In this document: positions 50,811-60,200 of the stretch, one piece after another
Layout: every line of letters begins with the position of its first letter
Position numbering within the stretch: position 1 is the first letter of the stretch
Source: an uncultured Acinetobacter sp.
GTDB taxonomy: Bacteria; Cyanobacteriota; Vampirovibrionia; Gastranaerophilales; Gastranaerophilaceae
Reading direction: 5' to 3'
NCBI GenBank assembly: GCA_947306495.1
Contig: CAMZGT010000001.1
Location: forward strand, 1-64,000
DNA length: 64,000 nucleotides
Notes under the pieces: generated by a model
The model's database searches: none
Told to the model about the DNA's origin: nothing
The model's input: only the letters and a program-made list of their open reading frames with translations
Translations under genes and position numbers: made by a program

Positions 50811-53800
50811 CTATTTAAGAAGAGCACCAACTGCTTTATATACTTCCATTCTCTGTGCAGCGTCTTTTTCTGCTTGAGAATAAAGCTCTTCTGCAGCATC
50901 CGGATTAGTCTTAAGAAGTGATTTGTATCTTCCTTCACTTCTAATGAAGTCTTGGTATGCGCTTTTTGGCTCTTTAGCATCCCAGCTGAACGGTACTTCT
51001 GCAGCAGGATTGTATCTATAAAGCGGGAAGTATCCTGCTTCAACTGCACGTTTTTGCTCTGTTTGAGTCTTAGACATGTCAATACCGTGTGCAATACATG
51101 GAGCATAAGCAAATATGATAGAAGGTCCGTCATAAGCTTCAGCTTCTTGGAATGCTTTAAGTGTTTGATTTCTGTCAGCACCCAATGCAACAGATGCAAC
51201 ATAAACATAACCATAAGACATAGACATCAAGCCCATATTCTTCTTATAAGTCGGTTTACCGCCTGTAGCAAACTTCGCAACAGCACCTGTAGGTGTTGAT
51301 TTAGAAGCTTGACCGCCTGTATTTGAGTAAACTTCTGTATCAAGAACTAAGATATTAACATTCTTGTTTTGAGCAAGAACGTGGTCAATACCGCCGTATC
51401 CGATATCATTTGCCCAGCCGTCACCACCTATAATCCAGATTGATTTATCTGTGAAGTAGTCCTCAAGTTCTTTGATTTTCTTGATTGTATCGCATCCGCA
51501 TTCTTTTGCGTATTTATCAATTACAATCTTAGCAGCTTCTTGAGCTTTAACTGCTTCATCTGTTTTTGAATTATCCCAATGAGCCATTGCATTTGTCAAA
51601 GCTTCTTTTAAATCAGCCGGAGCATCTTCTTTATTCAAAACTTCTTCAACTTTTTGTTTCAGTAAGTCTCTGTTTGAATCTACAGCTAATCTCATACCGA
51701 AACCAAATTCAGCGTTGTCTTCGAACAATGAGTTAGCCCATGCCGGTCCTCTTCCTTCCTTAGTAGTTGTATAAGGAATTGTCGGGAAAGTACCTGAGTA
51801 GATTGAAGAACAACCTGTTGCGTTAGCTACAATTGCGTTTTCACCGAACAATTGAGAAACTAATTTAACATAAGGTGTTTCACCGCAGCCTGCACAAGCA
51901 CCTGAGAACTCGAATAACGGTTTTCTAAGCATTGCGCCCTTAAGTGTCTTAGTTGTGTTTTTACCCATTACATTATCAGGAAGTGCATCAAAGAATTTTT
52001 CATTTTCTCTTTCACCTTTTTCTGCTTCTGCTTCAATTGTAGACCAAGTAAGAACTTCTTTGCCTGCGACTTTTGTCATAGGACATTGGTCAATACAAAC
52101 ACCGCAACCTGTACAATCATCACAGTAAACTTGAACTTTGAATTTTTCACCGTGATCATTTGGCTTAGCATCAACTGTTGTGAATGATGCAGGAGCATTC
52201 TTCAAATCATCAGCTTCAATCAATTTTGTTCTGATTGCTGCGTGAGGACAAGCAGAAGCACAAATTCCGCACTGGATACAAGTTTCGCTGTTCCAGTTTG
52301 GAACTCTTGGTGCTATACCGCGTTTTTCCAAGCAAGCTGTACCTGTCGGGATTACACCGTCAACAGACATAGCTGAAACAGGGATATCGTCACCTTTTTG
52401 TCTCATTGAAGGTTCAATAATCTTCTTCGCAAAATCAGATGCATCATCAGAAATAAGTTTAACTTCTTCTGCGTGAGCAACACCGTCAAGAGATGACGGA
52501 ACAACAACTTCTTCTGTTGCGTTAACTGCTGCATCAATCAATGCTAAGTTCATATTAACAACATCGTCACCTTTTTTCTTGAATGTCTTAGTTGTCATTG
52601 CTCTCATACCCTCAAGAGCTTGTTCAAACGGAATAATACCGCTAACCTTGAAGTATGCTACCATCATAACAGTGTTAGCACCTTTACCTCTTAATCCAGG
52701 TTGTTCCTTGATTAATTTTTCAGCATCAACATTGTAGAATTTAACCTTCTTGTTGATAATTGTTTCTTGCATATCTCTTGTTAAATGAGAGAACGCTTCT
52801 TCTTTAGACCAAGGTGAATTTAGAAGGAATGTTCCGCCTTCTTTAATACCTTTAAGAATATCATATCTGCCAATATAAGCATGAGCAGAGCAAGAAACAA
52901 AATCAGGTGCAGTAATTAAGTATGTTGACTTAATCGGTTTATCACCAAATCTAAGGTGAGAAACAGTTACACCAAATGATTTCTTAGAGTCATAAGCAAA
53001 GTATGCTTGAGCATCTTTGTTTGTATATTGACCGATAATTTTAATTGAGTTTTTGTTAGCACCAACAGTACCGTCTGAGCCCAAGCCCCAGAACATACAG
53101 TTTGTAGTACCTTCCGGTTCTGTAACGATGTGTTCCTCAATCGGTAAAGATTTGTGAGTAACGTCATCTTCAATACCAACGGTAAATCCGTGGAAACCGT
53201 TCTTTTCAGAATGTTTGTAGATTGCATAAACCATTGATGGAGTAAATTCTTTTGAAGACAAGCCATAACGTCCGCCAATAACTCTTATGTCTTTACCTGC
53301 TACCGCAGCTACAACATCCATATAAAGAGGTTCGCCGATTGAACCTGGTTCTTTAGTTCTGTCAAGAACAGCAATTCTCTTAACTGATGAAGGAAGAGCT
53401 TCATTGAATCTCTTAACGTCGAACGGTCTGTATAATCTAACTTTTACTAAACCATACTTAGTACCACGTTTAGCATTCAAGTATTCGATTGTTTCTTCAA
53501 TAGTTTCACAGCCTGAACCTATAGCTACGATTACATCTGTTGCATCAGGAGCACCAACATAATCAAACGGATGATATTGACGTCCTGTTACTTTAGCAAC
53601 CTTATCCATATATTCTTGAACAATATCAGGTACTGCTTCATAGTATTTGTTAACGGTTTCACGACCTTGGAAGTAAACGTCTGTATTTTGAGCACCGACC
53701 TTGCAAACAGGAGCTTCAGGTCTTAAAGCTCTGTTTTTGAATTCTTCGATATATTGAGGTTCAACTAATGAAGCAATTTCTTCATAAGAAATTTCTTCGA

Positions 53801-54347
53801 TTTTATGAATTTCGTGAGAAGTTCTGAATCCGTCAAAGAATTGTAAGAACGGAACTTTAGCCTTGTAAGTTGACAAATGAGCAACTAAAGCCATATCCAT
53901 TTCTTCTTGAACGCTGTTAGCTGCTAACATTGCGTAACCTGTGTTACGGCATCCCATAACGTCTGTATGGTCACCAAATATTGCTAATGATTGTGCTGCA
54001 AGTGCACGAGCAGAAACGTGAATTACGTGAGGAAGCATTTCCCCTGCTGCTTTGTGCATTACAGGAATCATTAATAATAAACCTTGTGAAGCAGTATATG
54101 TAGAAGTTAAAGCACCTGCTGCAAGAGAACCGTGAACAGCACCTGCTGCACCGGCTTCAGATTGCATTTCAGCAACTTTTACTTCTTTGCCCCAAATGTT
54201 TTTCTTGTGTTGAGAAGCCCATTCATCAACCCATTCTCCCATTGTAGAAGATGGTGTGATAGGGTAGATTGCGGAAACTTCGCTCAATGCATACGCAACG
54301 TGCGCTGCAGCGTAGTTACCGTCAACTGTAATTGTGTTTTTTGACAT
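50811..54347 (-). CDS. nifJ: Pyruvate:ferredoxin (flavodoxin) oxidoreductase
   Basis: This single-chain 1178-aa PFOR splits pyruvate into acetyl-CoA and CO2 and reduces ferredoxin or flavodoxin. Domains in order: pyrimidine-binding (YPITPSSTMGEWVDEWAS), the gamma and CoA-type domains, an [Fe-S] segment with CIQCGICASACP and CDDCTGCGVCIDQCP, and the C-terminal thiamine-diphosphate domain with CAGCGETPYVKLVSQLFG and GGDGWANDIGYGGIDHVL. GGGAG lies ahead of the ATG. It is monocistronic with a strong terminator. It is the main fermentative source of reduced ferredoxin for hydrogenase. Confidence 0.98.
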   Translation of the reverse strand: MSKNTITVDGNYAAAHVAYALSEVSAIYPITPSSTMGEWVDEWASQHKKNIWGKEVKVAEMQSEAGAAGAVHGSLAAGALTSTYTASQGLLLMIPVMHKAAGEMLPHVIHVSARALAAQSLAIFGDHTDVMGCRNTGYAMLAANSVQEEMDMALVAHLSTYKAKVPFLQFFDGFRTSHEIHKIEEISYEEIASLVEPQYIEEFKNRALRPEAPVCKVGAQNTDVYFQGRETVNKYYEAVPDIVQEYMDKVAKVTGRQYHPFDYVGAPDATDVIVAIGSGCETIEETIEYLNAKRGTKYGLVKVRLYRPFDVKRFNEALPSSVKRIAVLDRTKEPGSIGEPLYMDVVAAVAGKDIRVIGGRYGLSSKEFTPSMVYAIYKHSEKNGFHGFTVGIEDDVTHKSLPIEEHIVTEPEGTTNCMFWGLGSDGTVGANKNSIKIIGQYTNKDAQAYFAYDSKKSFGVTVSHLRFGDKPIKSTYLITAPDFVSCSAHAYIGRYDILKGIKEGGTFLLNSPWSKEEAFSHLTRDMQETIINKKVKFYNVDAEKLIKEQPGLRGKGANTVMMVAYFKVSGIIPFEQALEGMRAMTTKTFKKKGDDVVNMNLALIDAAVNATEEVVVPSSLDGVAHAEEVKLISDDASDFAKKIIEPSMRQKGDDIPVSAMSVDGVIPTGTACLEKRGIAPRVPNWNSETCIQCGICASACPHAAIRTKLIEADDLKNAPASFTTVDAKPNDHGEKFKVQVYCDDCTGCGVCIDQCPMTKVAGKEVLTWSTIEAEAEKGERENEKFFDALPDNVMGKNTTKTLKGAMLRKPLFEFSGACAGCGETPYVKLVSQLFGENAIVANATGCSSIYSGTFPTIPYTTTKEGRGPAWANSLFEDNAEFGFGMRLAVDSNRDLLKQKVEEVLNKEDAPADLKEALTNAMAHWDNSKTDEAVKAQEAAKIVIDKYAKECGCDTIKKIKELEDYFTDKSIWIIGGDGWANDIGYGGIDHVLAQNKNVNILVLDTEVYSNTGGQASKSTPTGAVAKFATGGKPTYKKNMGLMSMSYGYVYVASVALGADRNQTLKAFQEAEAYDGPSIIFAYAPCIAHGIDMSKTQTEQKRAVEAGYFPLYRYNPAAEVPFSWDAKEPKSAYQDFIRSEGRYKSLLKTNPDAAEELYSQAEKDAAQRMEVYKAVGALLK

Positions 54348-54569
54348 ATTTATATCTCCCTTTCTTTACTCTTCCGAGCTTGTAGATATTGTATAACAAA
54401 CAAAGAAATTTTTCTTGTTTTTAGGAAAATGTATAATACAGAATTCAAAAAAAAATGTACGACTCTGCATTAACATGTTACAAATTGTAAAAATTTTTAA
54501 ATAGCTAAGCAATTTTGGGCCTTGATGGTTTTTATAAATTCGTAATTATTAATTTTGAAAGGTTTATGT

Positions 54570-56159
54570 ATGAATCTATCCCCAATAAATTTATGTCAAA
54601 ATCCTTTGACAATGAGCCGAAAAGTAATTAATAACAAACCAACCTATTTCCTCGCTTCAAATGATTCTTTTGAAAAACAAGCTCCGACTTTTAAAGGAAA
54701 TTTGCAGACAGCAAAAAATCAAATACTAAATAATCCTGATTTGCTTAAGAAATGTGCTGAATTTTTAGTTGCAGGCTTTGCTTCCTTAGCAGGGCTCAAA
54801 ATTGTTTCTGATAATATGGGTTTAACAAAAGAAGATGAACAAGAAACTCAACGTTTAGTCGATGAATTTACTGAGCTTGTGGGAGGCGAGATTCAACCTC
54901 AAGAAACCACCGACAAGCTTAATACCGAAAACGCTGCCTTGAAACAAAGAATTCAAGAACTGGAAAAAGAGTTAGATGAAAAAGGGAAAGAACTTTCTGA
55001 CAAAAATTACCAGATTGCACTAATGACAAGCCAACAACAAAACATCAATACAGAAGATTTCGGTATCACCAGAGTTGAATTTCCAAAAAAAAGAGGACGC
55101 TTAACAGCAGAACAAAATGAACTAAAACAAACGGTTTTACTCATGCCGCCAATCTCCAAAGATAACGCTATGGATTTATCTGATATAATATATTTTCTAA
55201 TAAATTCAACACCTGATGAAAAAGAAGCAAAAAAACAACAGATTATTGAGCTGAATAACTCTCTTAAAGAGGCAGCCACAAACCAAAAAACCATAAATGA
55301 TGTAATTAAACACTTTAAAGATATTTACAATCAAGAAACCGCTGAGTCTAATTCTTTAGAGGATAATGCAGAAAATGAAGAAACAGACAAAACCATATAT
55401 CGTACAGAGGTTCCTACGTTGGCGGGTCCAAAAATCCTTGGAACAATAGATTTATCCAGAACTCAAAATCTCAAACCACAGACAGAACTTGATGATTCAA
55501 CAAAAATTCACAAGCTTACAATACCCGGTACCATTAGAAGTTTAGATCAATGTATACGAGTACTCCTTAAAAAAACCATAGATACTGTTAGAAATGAAGA
55601 GGACGTTAAATTCGTCAGTCTGTACCGAAAAACTCCTGTTTACAGTCCGGTAAAAGAGGATGCAGTAATTAATGAAATAGAAAAACAAGAACGAAAAGGA
55701 AGTCCATATAAGCATCTCTCTATGGAAAATGTTGATAAAATTACAGAACTACTTTCAACAGGAAAATTCTCAAAATTATTTTGCATACACTCTGCTATGA
55801 GGCTAATAGACAGATATGTCGACTTTAACAGCGACATTCCGGTTGAGAATCAGTGTGATATAATTATATCAAAGTTGGAAAAAGCAATTAAAGAATCCTG
55901 CAAAAAAGGCTTAGCGTTTAAGCCTTATAGCGGACCTTTCAAGGAATACATCAAAGATGAAAACGGAAATACAGTTGATATTAAAGAAAAAACTTTTTAT
56001 TCTACAAAAATATTCATCGATACAAGCGAACTTAGCGAAGACATACAGGATGTTTTAGGTACGCTAAGAATAGATTTAACAATAGCTGAACCAAATTCTT
56101 ATTTTAGAGAATTAACTAATAAAGGAATAATCGTTACCTTATTTTCACAAGGAGCATAA
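54570..56159 (+). CDS. Unknown protein with N-terminal PTFKGN motif and coiled coil
   Basis: The ATG at 54570 (AAAGG 8 nt upstream) gives 529 aa. It is not a family I recognise. It begins MNLSPINLCQNPLTMS, with KQAPTFKGNLQ at about residues 37-47, then a weak hydrophobic helix (FLVAGFASLAGLKIV), a coiled coil at about 95-140 (NTENAALKQRIQELEKELDE) and a large mixed domain. The 54348-54569 gap is AT-rich with the divergent nifJ promoter region and no other gene. The next gene starts 1 bp after its stop. Confidence 0.75.
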   Translation: MNLSPINLCQNPLTMSRKVINNKPTYFLASNDSFEKQAPTFKGNLQTAKNQILNNPDLLKKCAEFLVAGFASLAGLKIVSDNMGLTKEDEQETQRLVDEFTELVGGEIQPQETTDKLNTENAALKQRIQELEKELDEKGKELSDKNYQIALMTSQQQNINTEDFGITRVEFPKKRGRLTAEQNELKQTVLLMPPISKDNAMDLSDIIYFLINSTPDEKEAKKQQIIELNNSLKEAATNQKTINDVIKHFKDIYNQETAESNSLEDNAENEETDKTIYRTEVPTLAGPKILGTIDLSRTQNLKPQTELDDSTKIHKLTIPGTIRSLDQCIRVLLKKTIDTVRNEEDVKFVSLYRKTPVYSPVKEDAVINEIEKQERKGSPYKHLSMENVDKITELLSTGKFSKLFCIHSAMRLIDRYVDFNSDIPVENQCDIIISKLEKAIKESCKKGLAFKPYSGPFKEYIKDENGNTVDIKEKTFYSTKIFIDTSELSEDIQDVLGTLRIDLTIAEPNSYFRELTNKGIIVTLFSQGA

Positions 56160-56160
56160 A

Positions 56161-56484
56161 ATGATAATAAATCGCATAGAAAACAATTCATTAAATTTTA
56201 AATTAAAAAAAATCCAAAATAAAAACGGCAGTATTCGAATTACACCAAAAACAAAATTTTACAAAGATATTGATAAATACCTTAGCGACAAAATATCAAA
56301 AGAAGAATATCTAAAAACTTTCAACAAATATGCTGACAAGCTTGCATTTAACAAAAAACTAAATTTTGATGAGAAAATGTACATAAGTGATCTTAAAACA
56401 ACTATCGACATGGCTGATAGCTTACAATCAGTATCCGAAAAAGACCTTATGGCTAAAATCAAAGAACTGCTGGAACAAAGATAA
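56161..56484 (+). CDS. Unknown 107-aa partner of the 54570 protein
   Basis: This small, very lysine-rich, all-helical protein follows the 54570 gene by 1 bp, with GGAG 6 nt before ATG, so the two are co-translated. Its opening (MIINRIENNSLNFKLKK) carries another copy of the '[IPL]xFK' motif. It has no cysteine, membrane segment or known domain. The tight pairing suggests that the two proteins work together. Confidence 0.72.
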   Translation: MIINRIENNSLNFKLKKIQNKNGSIRITPKTKFYKDIDKYLSDKISKEEYLKTFNKYADKLAFNKKLNFDEKMYISDLKTTIDMADSLQSVSEKDLMAKIKELLEQR

Positions 56485-56500
56485 CTTAATCTCTTGCGGG

Positions 56501-56530
56501 TTGACAATAATCAACCTTTTATTCCATAAT
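56501..56530 (+). promoter_or_regulatory. Promoter of the hydrogenase-maturation operon
   Basis: TTGACA (56501-56506), 18 bp, CATAAT (56525-56530), starting 17 bp after the end of the previous gene. Predicted start near 56537. Confidence 0.7.
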
Positions 56531-56536
56531 ATACAT

Positions 56537-56620
56537 GTGCCTGACCGCATAGTTAAACTTAGCGGAAAGTCGACGTTATTTATAAAAATGTCGTGTCTTT
56601 AATGTGGCACGACATTTTTT
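56537..56620 (+). promoter_or_regulatory. Structured leader with an internal terminator hairpin
   Basis: The predicted 5' leader first folds GAC-CGC (56543-56548) with GCG and GTC (56562-56571), then CGAC (56571-56574) can pair with GTCG (56590-56593). The same GTCG is part of a terminator: AAAAATGTCGTG (56584-56595) with CACGACATTTTT (56608-56619), 23 nt before the ATG of the TM1266-type gene. Two exclusive folds of this kind are the hallmark of a transcription attenuator or riboswitch. No known riboswitch class matches what I can recall. Confidence 0.55.
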
Positions 56621-56642
56621 ATACAGTAGGAAAGGAAATAAA

Positions 56643-56888
56643 ATGGAAACTCGTGTAGCAATTGTAAGTATTATTGTTGAAAACGACGCTGTAATTTGCG
56701 ATATTCAAAATCTTTTAACAGAATATTCTCAATATATAATCGGCAGATTCGGAATTCCATATAGACAAAGAAATATTCGAATAATAAGTGTTGTCCTTGA
56801 TGCTCCTGTTGATACAATAAATGCTCTTACCGGTAAAATCGGCAGAATAGAACACGTTAATGCAAAAACAGTTTATTCAAACATATAG
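56643..56888 (+). CDS. TM1266-type iron-only hydrogenase system regulator
   Basis: The ATG at 56643 (AAAGGA 8 nt upstream) gives 81 aa; the ORF-track start at 56604 lies inside the terminator hairpin. The ACT/NikR-C-like fold is suggested by VAIVSIIVENDAVICDIQNL and RQRNIRIISVVLDAPVDTIN, which match the putative regulator found beside [FeFe]-hydrogenase maturation genes. It has no DNA-binding domain of its own. hydG follows 49 bp later. Confidence 0.87.
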   Translation: METRVAIVSIIVENDAVICDIQNLLTEYSQYIIGRFGIPYRQRNIRIISVVLDAPVDTINALTGKIGRIEHVNAKTVYSNI

Positions 56889-56937
56889 AGAATAGCAATA
56901 AGACATTAAGGCAATGAGGACATTAAGAGGTATTTAA

Positions 56938-58377
56938 ATGTACAACAAAAAATCATTAAAAGCGGAAGAATTTATAAGCCATGAAGAAGTTTTAAGAACT
57001 TTGGCATATGCTGAAAAAAATAAAAACAACATAGAATTGATTGAGAAAATTCTAAAAAAAGCCAGTCCTACACGTAACGGTAAACAAGTACACTGCGAAG
57101 GCCTGACACATGAAGAAGCAAGTATATTGCTTGCATGTGATGATAAAACTGTATTGGATAAAATTTATAAACTTGCCGAAGAAATCAAAGAAGCTTTTTA
57201 TGGTGACAGAATCGTGATTTTTGCTCCTCTGTATCTTTCTAATTATTGCGTTAACGGGTGCATTTATTGCCCTTACCATAACCAAAACAAACATATACTA
57301 AGAAAAAAACTCACTCAAGAAGAAGTGAAAGCAGAAGTTATTGCACTTCAAGATATGGGGCATAAACGACTTGCTATCGAATCCGGAGAAGATCCTATCA
57401 ACAATCCAATTGAATACATATTGGAATGCATAAAAACAATTTATTCTATAAAACATAAGAATGGTGCAATAAGAAGAGTTAACGTAAATATAGCAGCAAC
57501 AACCGTTGAAAATTATAGATTACTAAAAGAGGCAGGAATAGGAACTTATATCCTTTTCCAAGAAACTTATCATAAAGAAAGCTATGAAAAACTTCATCCG
57601 ACAGGACCAAAACATAATTACGCTTACCATACAGAAGCTATGGACAGAGCTATGGAAGCCGGAATTGATGATGTAGGATTAGGTGTTTTATTCGGTCTTG
57701 AAAGATATAAATATGAATTCGCAGCATTATTAATGCACGCTGAACACTTGGAAGCTGTTCATGGAGTGGGTCCTCACACTATTTCCGTTCCAAGAATCAA
57801 AAAAGCGGACGATATTGACCCTAATGTTTTTGATAACGGGATTGATGACGAAACTTTTGCAAAAATTGTCGCGCTTACTCGTATTGCAGTTCCTTATACC
57901 GGTATAATCATTTCTACCAGAGAATCTCAATCGGTTAGAGAAAAATTACTTAAACTTGGAGTCTCTCAAGTTTCAGGTGCTTCAAGAACTTCTGTCGGCG
58001 GCTATACCGAAGAAGAACGCCCAACTGAAACCGAACAATTTGACGTTTCCGACCAAAGAACCTTAGATGAAGTCGTCAGATGGCTTATTGAACAGGGACA
58101 CATTCCTTCTTTCTGCACAGCTTGCTATAGAGAAGGTCGCACAGGCGACAGATTCATGTCACTGTGCAAAACCGGTCAAATTCAAAACTGCTGTCATCCA
58201 AATGCACTTATAACACTAAAAGAATTTTTGGAAGACTACGCAACCGACGAAACAAAAAAAATCGGTGAAAAATTAATTGAAAAAGAAATAAATAATGTTC
58301 CGAACGAAAACGTGCGGGAAATATTAAGAAATAATCTTAAACAAATCGAAAAAGGAAATAGAGATTTTAGATTTTAA
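56938..58377 (+). CDS. hydG: [FeFe]-hydrogenase maturase HydG
   Basis: HydG is a radical SAM tyrosine lyase that makes the CO and CN ligands of the H-cluster. The 479-aa protein has the SAM cluster loop CVNGCIYC (Cys104, 108, 111) and the C-terminal auxiliary-cluster motif FCTACYREGRTGDRFM...CHPNAL that separates HydG from ThiH. AGAGG precedes the ATG. It is followed 27 bp later by hydF. No hydA structural gene is in the window. Confidence 0.97.
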   Translation: MYNKKSLKAEEFISHEEVLRTLAYAEKNKNNIELIEKILKKASPTRNGKQVHCEGLTHEEASILLACDDKTVLDKIYKLAEEIKEAFYGDRIVIFAPLYLSNYCVNGCIYCPYHNQNKHILRKKLTQEEVKAEVIALQDMGHKRLAIESGEDPINNPIEYILECIKTIYSIKHKNGAIRRVNVNIAATTVENYRLLKEAGIGTYILFQETYHKESYEKLHPTGPKHNYAYHTEAMDRAMEAGIDDVGLGVLFGLERYKYEFAALLMHAEHLEAVHGVGPHTISVPRIKKADDIDPNVFDNGIDDETFAKIVALTRIAVPYTGIIISTRESQSVREKLLKLGVSQVSGASRTSVGGYTEEERPTETEQFDVSDQRTLDEVVRWLIEQGHIPSFCTACYREGRTGDRFMSLCKTGQIQNCCHPNALITLKEFLEDYATDETKKIGEKLIEKEINNVPNENVREILRNNLKQIEKGNRDFRF

Positions 58378-58404
58378 TTTTAATAAAGATTAAAGGAGTT
58401 TTGC

Positions 58405-59601
58405 GTGAATTTGACAAAATCCGAACGACCACATATAGCATTTTTTGGACGTACAAACAGCGGTAAATCGTCTTTAGTTAATGCCGTTACCAATCAGAAT
58501 TTGTCCGTTGTATCGGATATTAAGGGTACAACAACAGATCCTGTAGAAAAATCAATGGAAATTTTACCCCTTGGTCCCGTTGTAATAATTGATACTGCGG
58601 GGGTAAATGATGGGGTAAATGATGCAGAAAATAAATTAGGTCAATTAAGAGTCAAAAAAACAATGCAAGTTTTAGGTAAAACCGATATTGCCGTACTTGT
58701 AGTTGATTCAACTATTGGATTACAAAAAGAAGATGAAGAATTAATCAAGGTTTTTGAAGAAAGAAAAATACCTTATTTGATTGGATTTAATAAAAGTGAC
58801 TTATTTCCCCACACCTCTAACTCCACCCTTAATGAAGCGGGAGAAAAGTTATACCTTTCTGCAAAAACAGGTGAAGGGATATACGAGTTAAAAGAAAAAC
58901 TCGGACATATTTTTAATGAAAACAAGAAAGAAAAATATATAATTAAAGACAAATTAAAACAGGGGGATATAGTTATTCTGGTAATACCGATTGACGAATC
59001 TGCACCAAAAGGCAGAATTATATTGCCTCAACAAAATGTATTGAGAGAGTGTCTTGACGCTCACACAAATGTAATTTGTACTCAGCCTGAAAATTTGAAA
59101 GAAATTTTAAATAAAATTACACCAAACCTTGTTATTACTGATTCACAGGCGTTTAATAAGGTAAAAGAAATCGTACCTGAAAACATTATTTTGACCTCTT
59201 TTTCAATACTTATGGCAAAATATAAAGGCAAATTGGAAGAACTTGTAATCGGTGCGGAAACAATATCGAAACTAAATGACGGAGATAAAGTTTTGATTTC
59301 CGAAGCCTGCACTCACCACAGACAATGTAACGACATAGGAACTGTGAAATTTCCGAAATGGATAAAAGATTTTTCGGGTAAAAATATAGAATTCGAATTT
59401 ACACAAGGCGGAGAGTTCCCTCAGGATTTGAGCAATTATAAACTCATAGTACATTGCGGGGGTTGTATGATTAATGAAGCCGAAATGCAATCTCGTATAA
59501 AAAAAGCAAAAGAACAAAATATTCCAATCGTAAACTACGGAATGGCAATTGCATATATGAACGGGATTTTAGACAGAGCGTTGGAGATTTTTGATAAATA
59601 A
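58405..59601 (+). CDS. hydF: [FeFe]-hydrogenase maturase HydF
   Basis: HydF is a GTPase scaffold that passes the 2Fe subcluster to HydA. The GTG start (AAAGGAG 6 nt upstream) gives 398 aa. Features: Walker A FFGRTNSGKSSLVNAV, the switch region DIKGTTTDPVEKSM, G4-type GFNKSDLF, and the C-terminal cluster ligands CTHHRQC and VHCGGCM. It has the usual three-domain length and converges with the 59606 gene. Confidence 0.96.
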   Translation: MNLTKSERPHIAFFGRTNSGKSSLVNAVTNQNLSVVSDIKGTTTDPVEKSMEILPLGPVVIIDTAGVNDGVNDAENKLGQLRVKKTMQVLGKTDIAVLVVDSTIGLQKEDEELIKVFEERKIPYLIGFNKSDLFPHTSNSTLNEAGEKLYLSAKTGEGIYELKEKLGHIFNENKKEKYIIKDKLKQGDIVILVIPIDESAPKGRIILPQQNVLRECLDAHTNVICTQPENLKEILNKITPNLVITDSQAFNKVKEIVPENIILTSFSILMAKYKGKLEELVIGAETISKLNDGDKVLISEACTHHRQCNDIGTVKFPKWIKDFSGKNIEFEFTQGGEFPQDLSNYKLIVHCGGCMINEAEMQSRIKKAKEQNIPIVNYGMAIAYMNGILDRALEIFDK

Positions 59602-59605
59602 AATA

Positions 59606-59815
59606 TTATTCTGTTCCCAAAAGTTTATCGACTATTTTTTGCATTTTATCTAAATCTTTCAGCAATTTCTTTTTACATCTTTCGGTTTTGCGCACCGCTT
59701 TGAATATAACAAAATTTTCATCTAAACAATATTCATCCAGATTATTTGCAATTGAGTATAATCTGTCCAGAGGCTTAAACGTTTTTGCTAACAATTTTGC
59801 TTCTTTTTCGTTCAT
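59606..59815 (-). CDS. Small helical protein (69 aa), function unknown
   Basis: From ATG at 59815 (GGAGG 6 nt upstream) this 69-aa protein is charged and helical, rich in lysine and leucine (FKPLDRLYSIANNLDEYCLD, then a KKKLLKDLDKMQKIVDKLLG tail). No family is recognised. It ends 4 bp after hydF on the opposite strand. Confidence 0.65.
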   Translation of the reverse strand: MNEKEAKLLAKTFKPLDRLYSIANNLDEYCLDENFVIFKAVRKTERCKKKLLKDLDKMQKIVDKLLGTE

Positions 59816-59931
59816 ACACACCTCCAATTTAACACCTTTTAATCATATTATATACTAAAGGTATTATATTGGCAACTTAATAAGTTGTTTAAGGGGTTAT
59901 ATCACTTTATTCAATTTTTTATAATTCAATT

Positions 59932-60162
59932 ATGAATGACACAGAGTTAAAATTAAGAAAAGTTTTAGCATTAAATATACGCGTTGCACGGACAAGAAAA
60001 CAAATTACGCAAGAAACTCTTGCTGAATTATCCGACATATCAGTTAAGCATGTAACTAAAATTGAGAATGCACAAGTAACAACCAGTATATATTTTATTT
60101 ACAGAATTGCACAAGCGTTAAATGTAACTATTGATGAACTTGTTACGGAATACAAAAAATAA
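59932..60162 (+). CDS. Stand-alone XRE-family regulator (76 aa)
   Basis: This is one helix-turn-helix domain (IRVARTRKQITQETLAELSD, then SVKHVTKIENAQVTT), alike in size to the 45708 protein. TATAAT ends 6 nt before the ATG with no ribosome site, so it is probably leaderless. It lies 38 bp before hydE and could regulate it. Confidence 0.85.
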   Translation: MNDTELKLRKVLALNIRVARTRKQITQETLAELSDISVKHVTKIENAQVTTSIYFIYRIAQALNVTIDELVTEYKK

Positions 60163-60200
60163 AAGTCAATTTATGATAGAATAAATTTGGCGATTTTATT

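Noticed and set aside
50753-51214. 153-aa minus-strand ORF at the end of nifJ
   Set aside because: It lies in another frame of the nifJ coding sequence and runs through the terminator; a shadow ORF.
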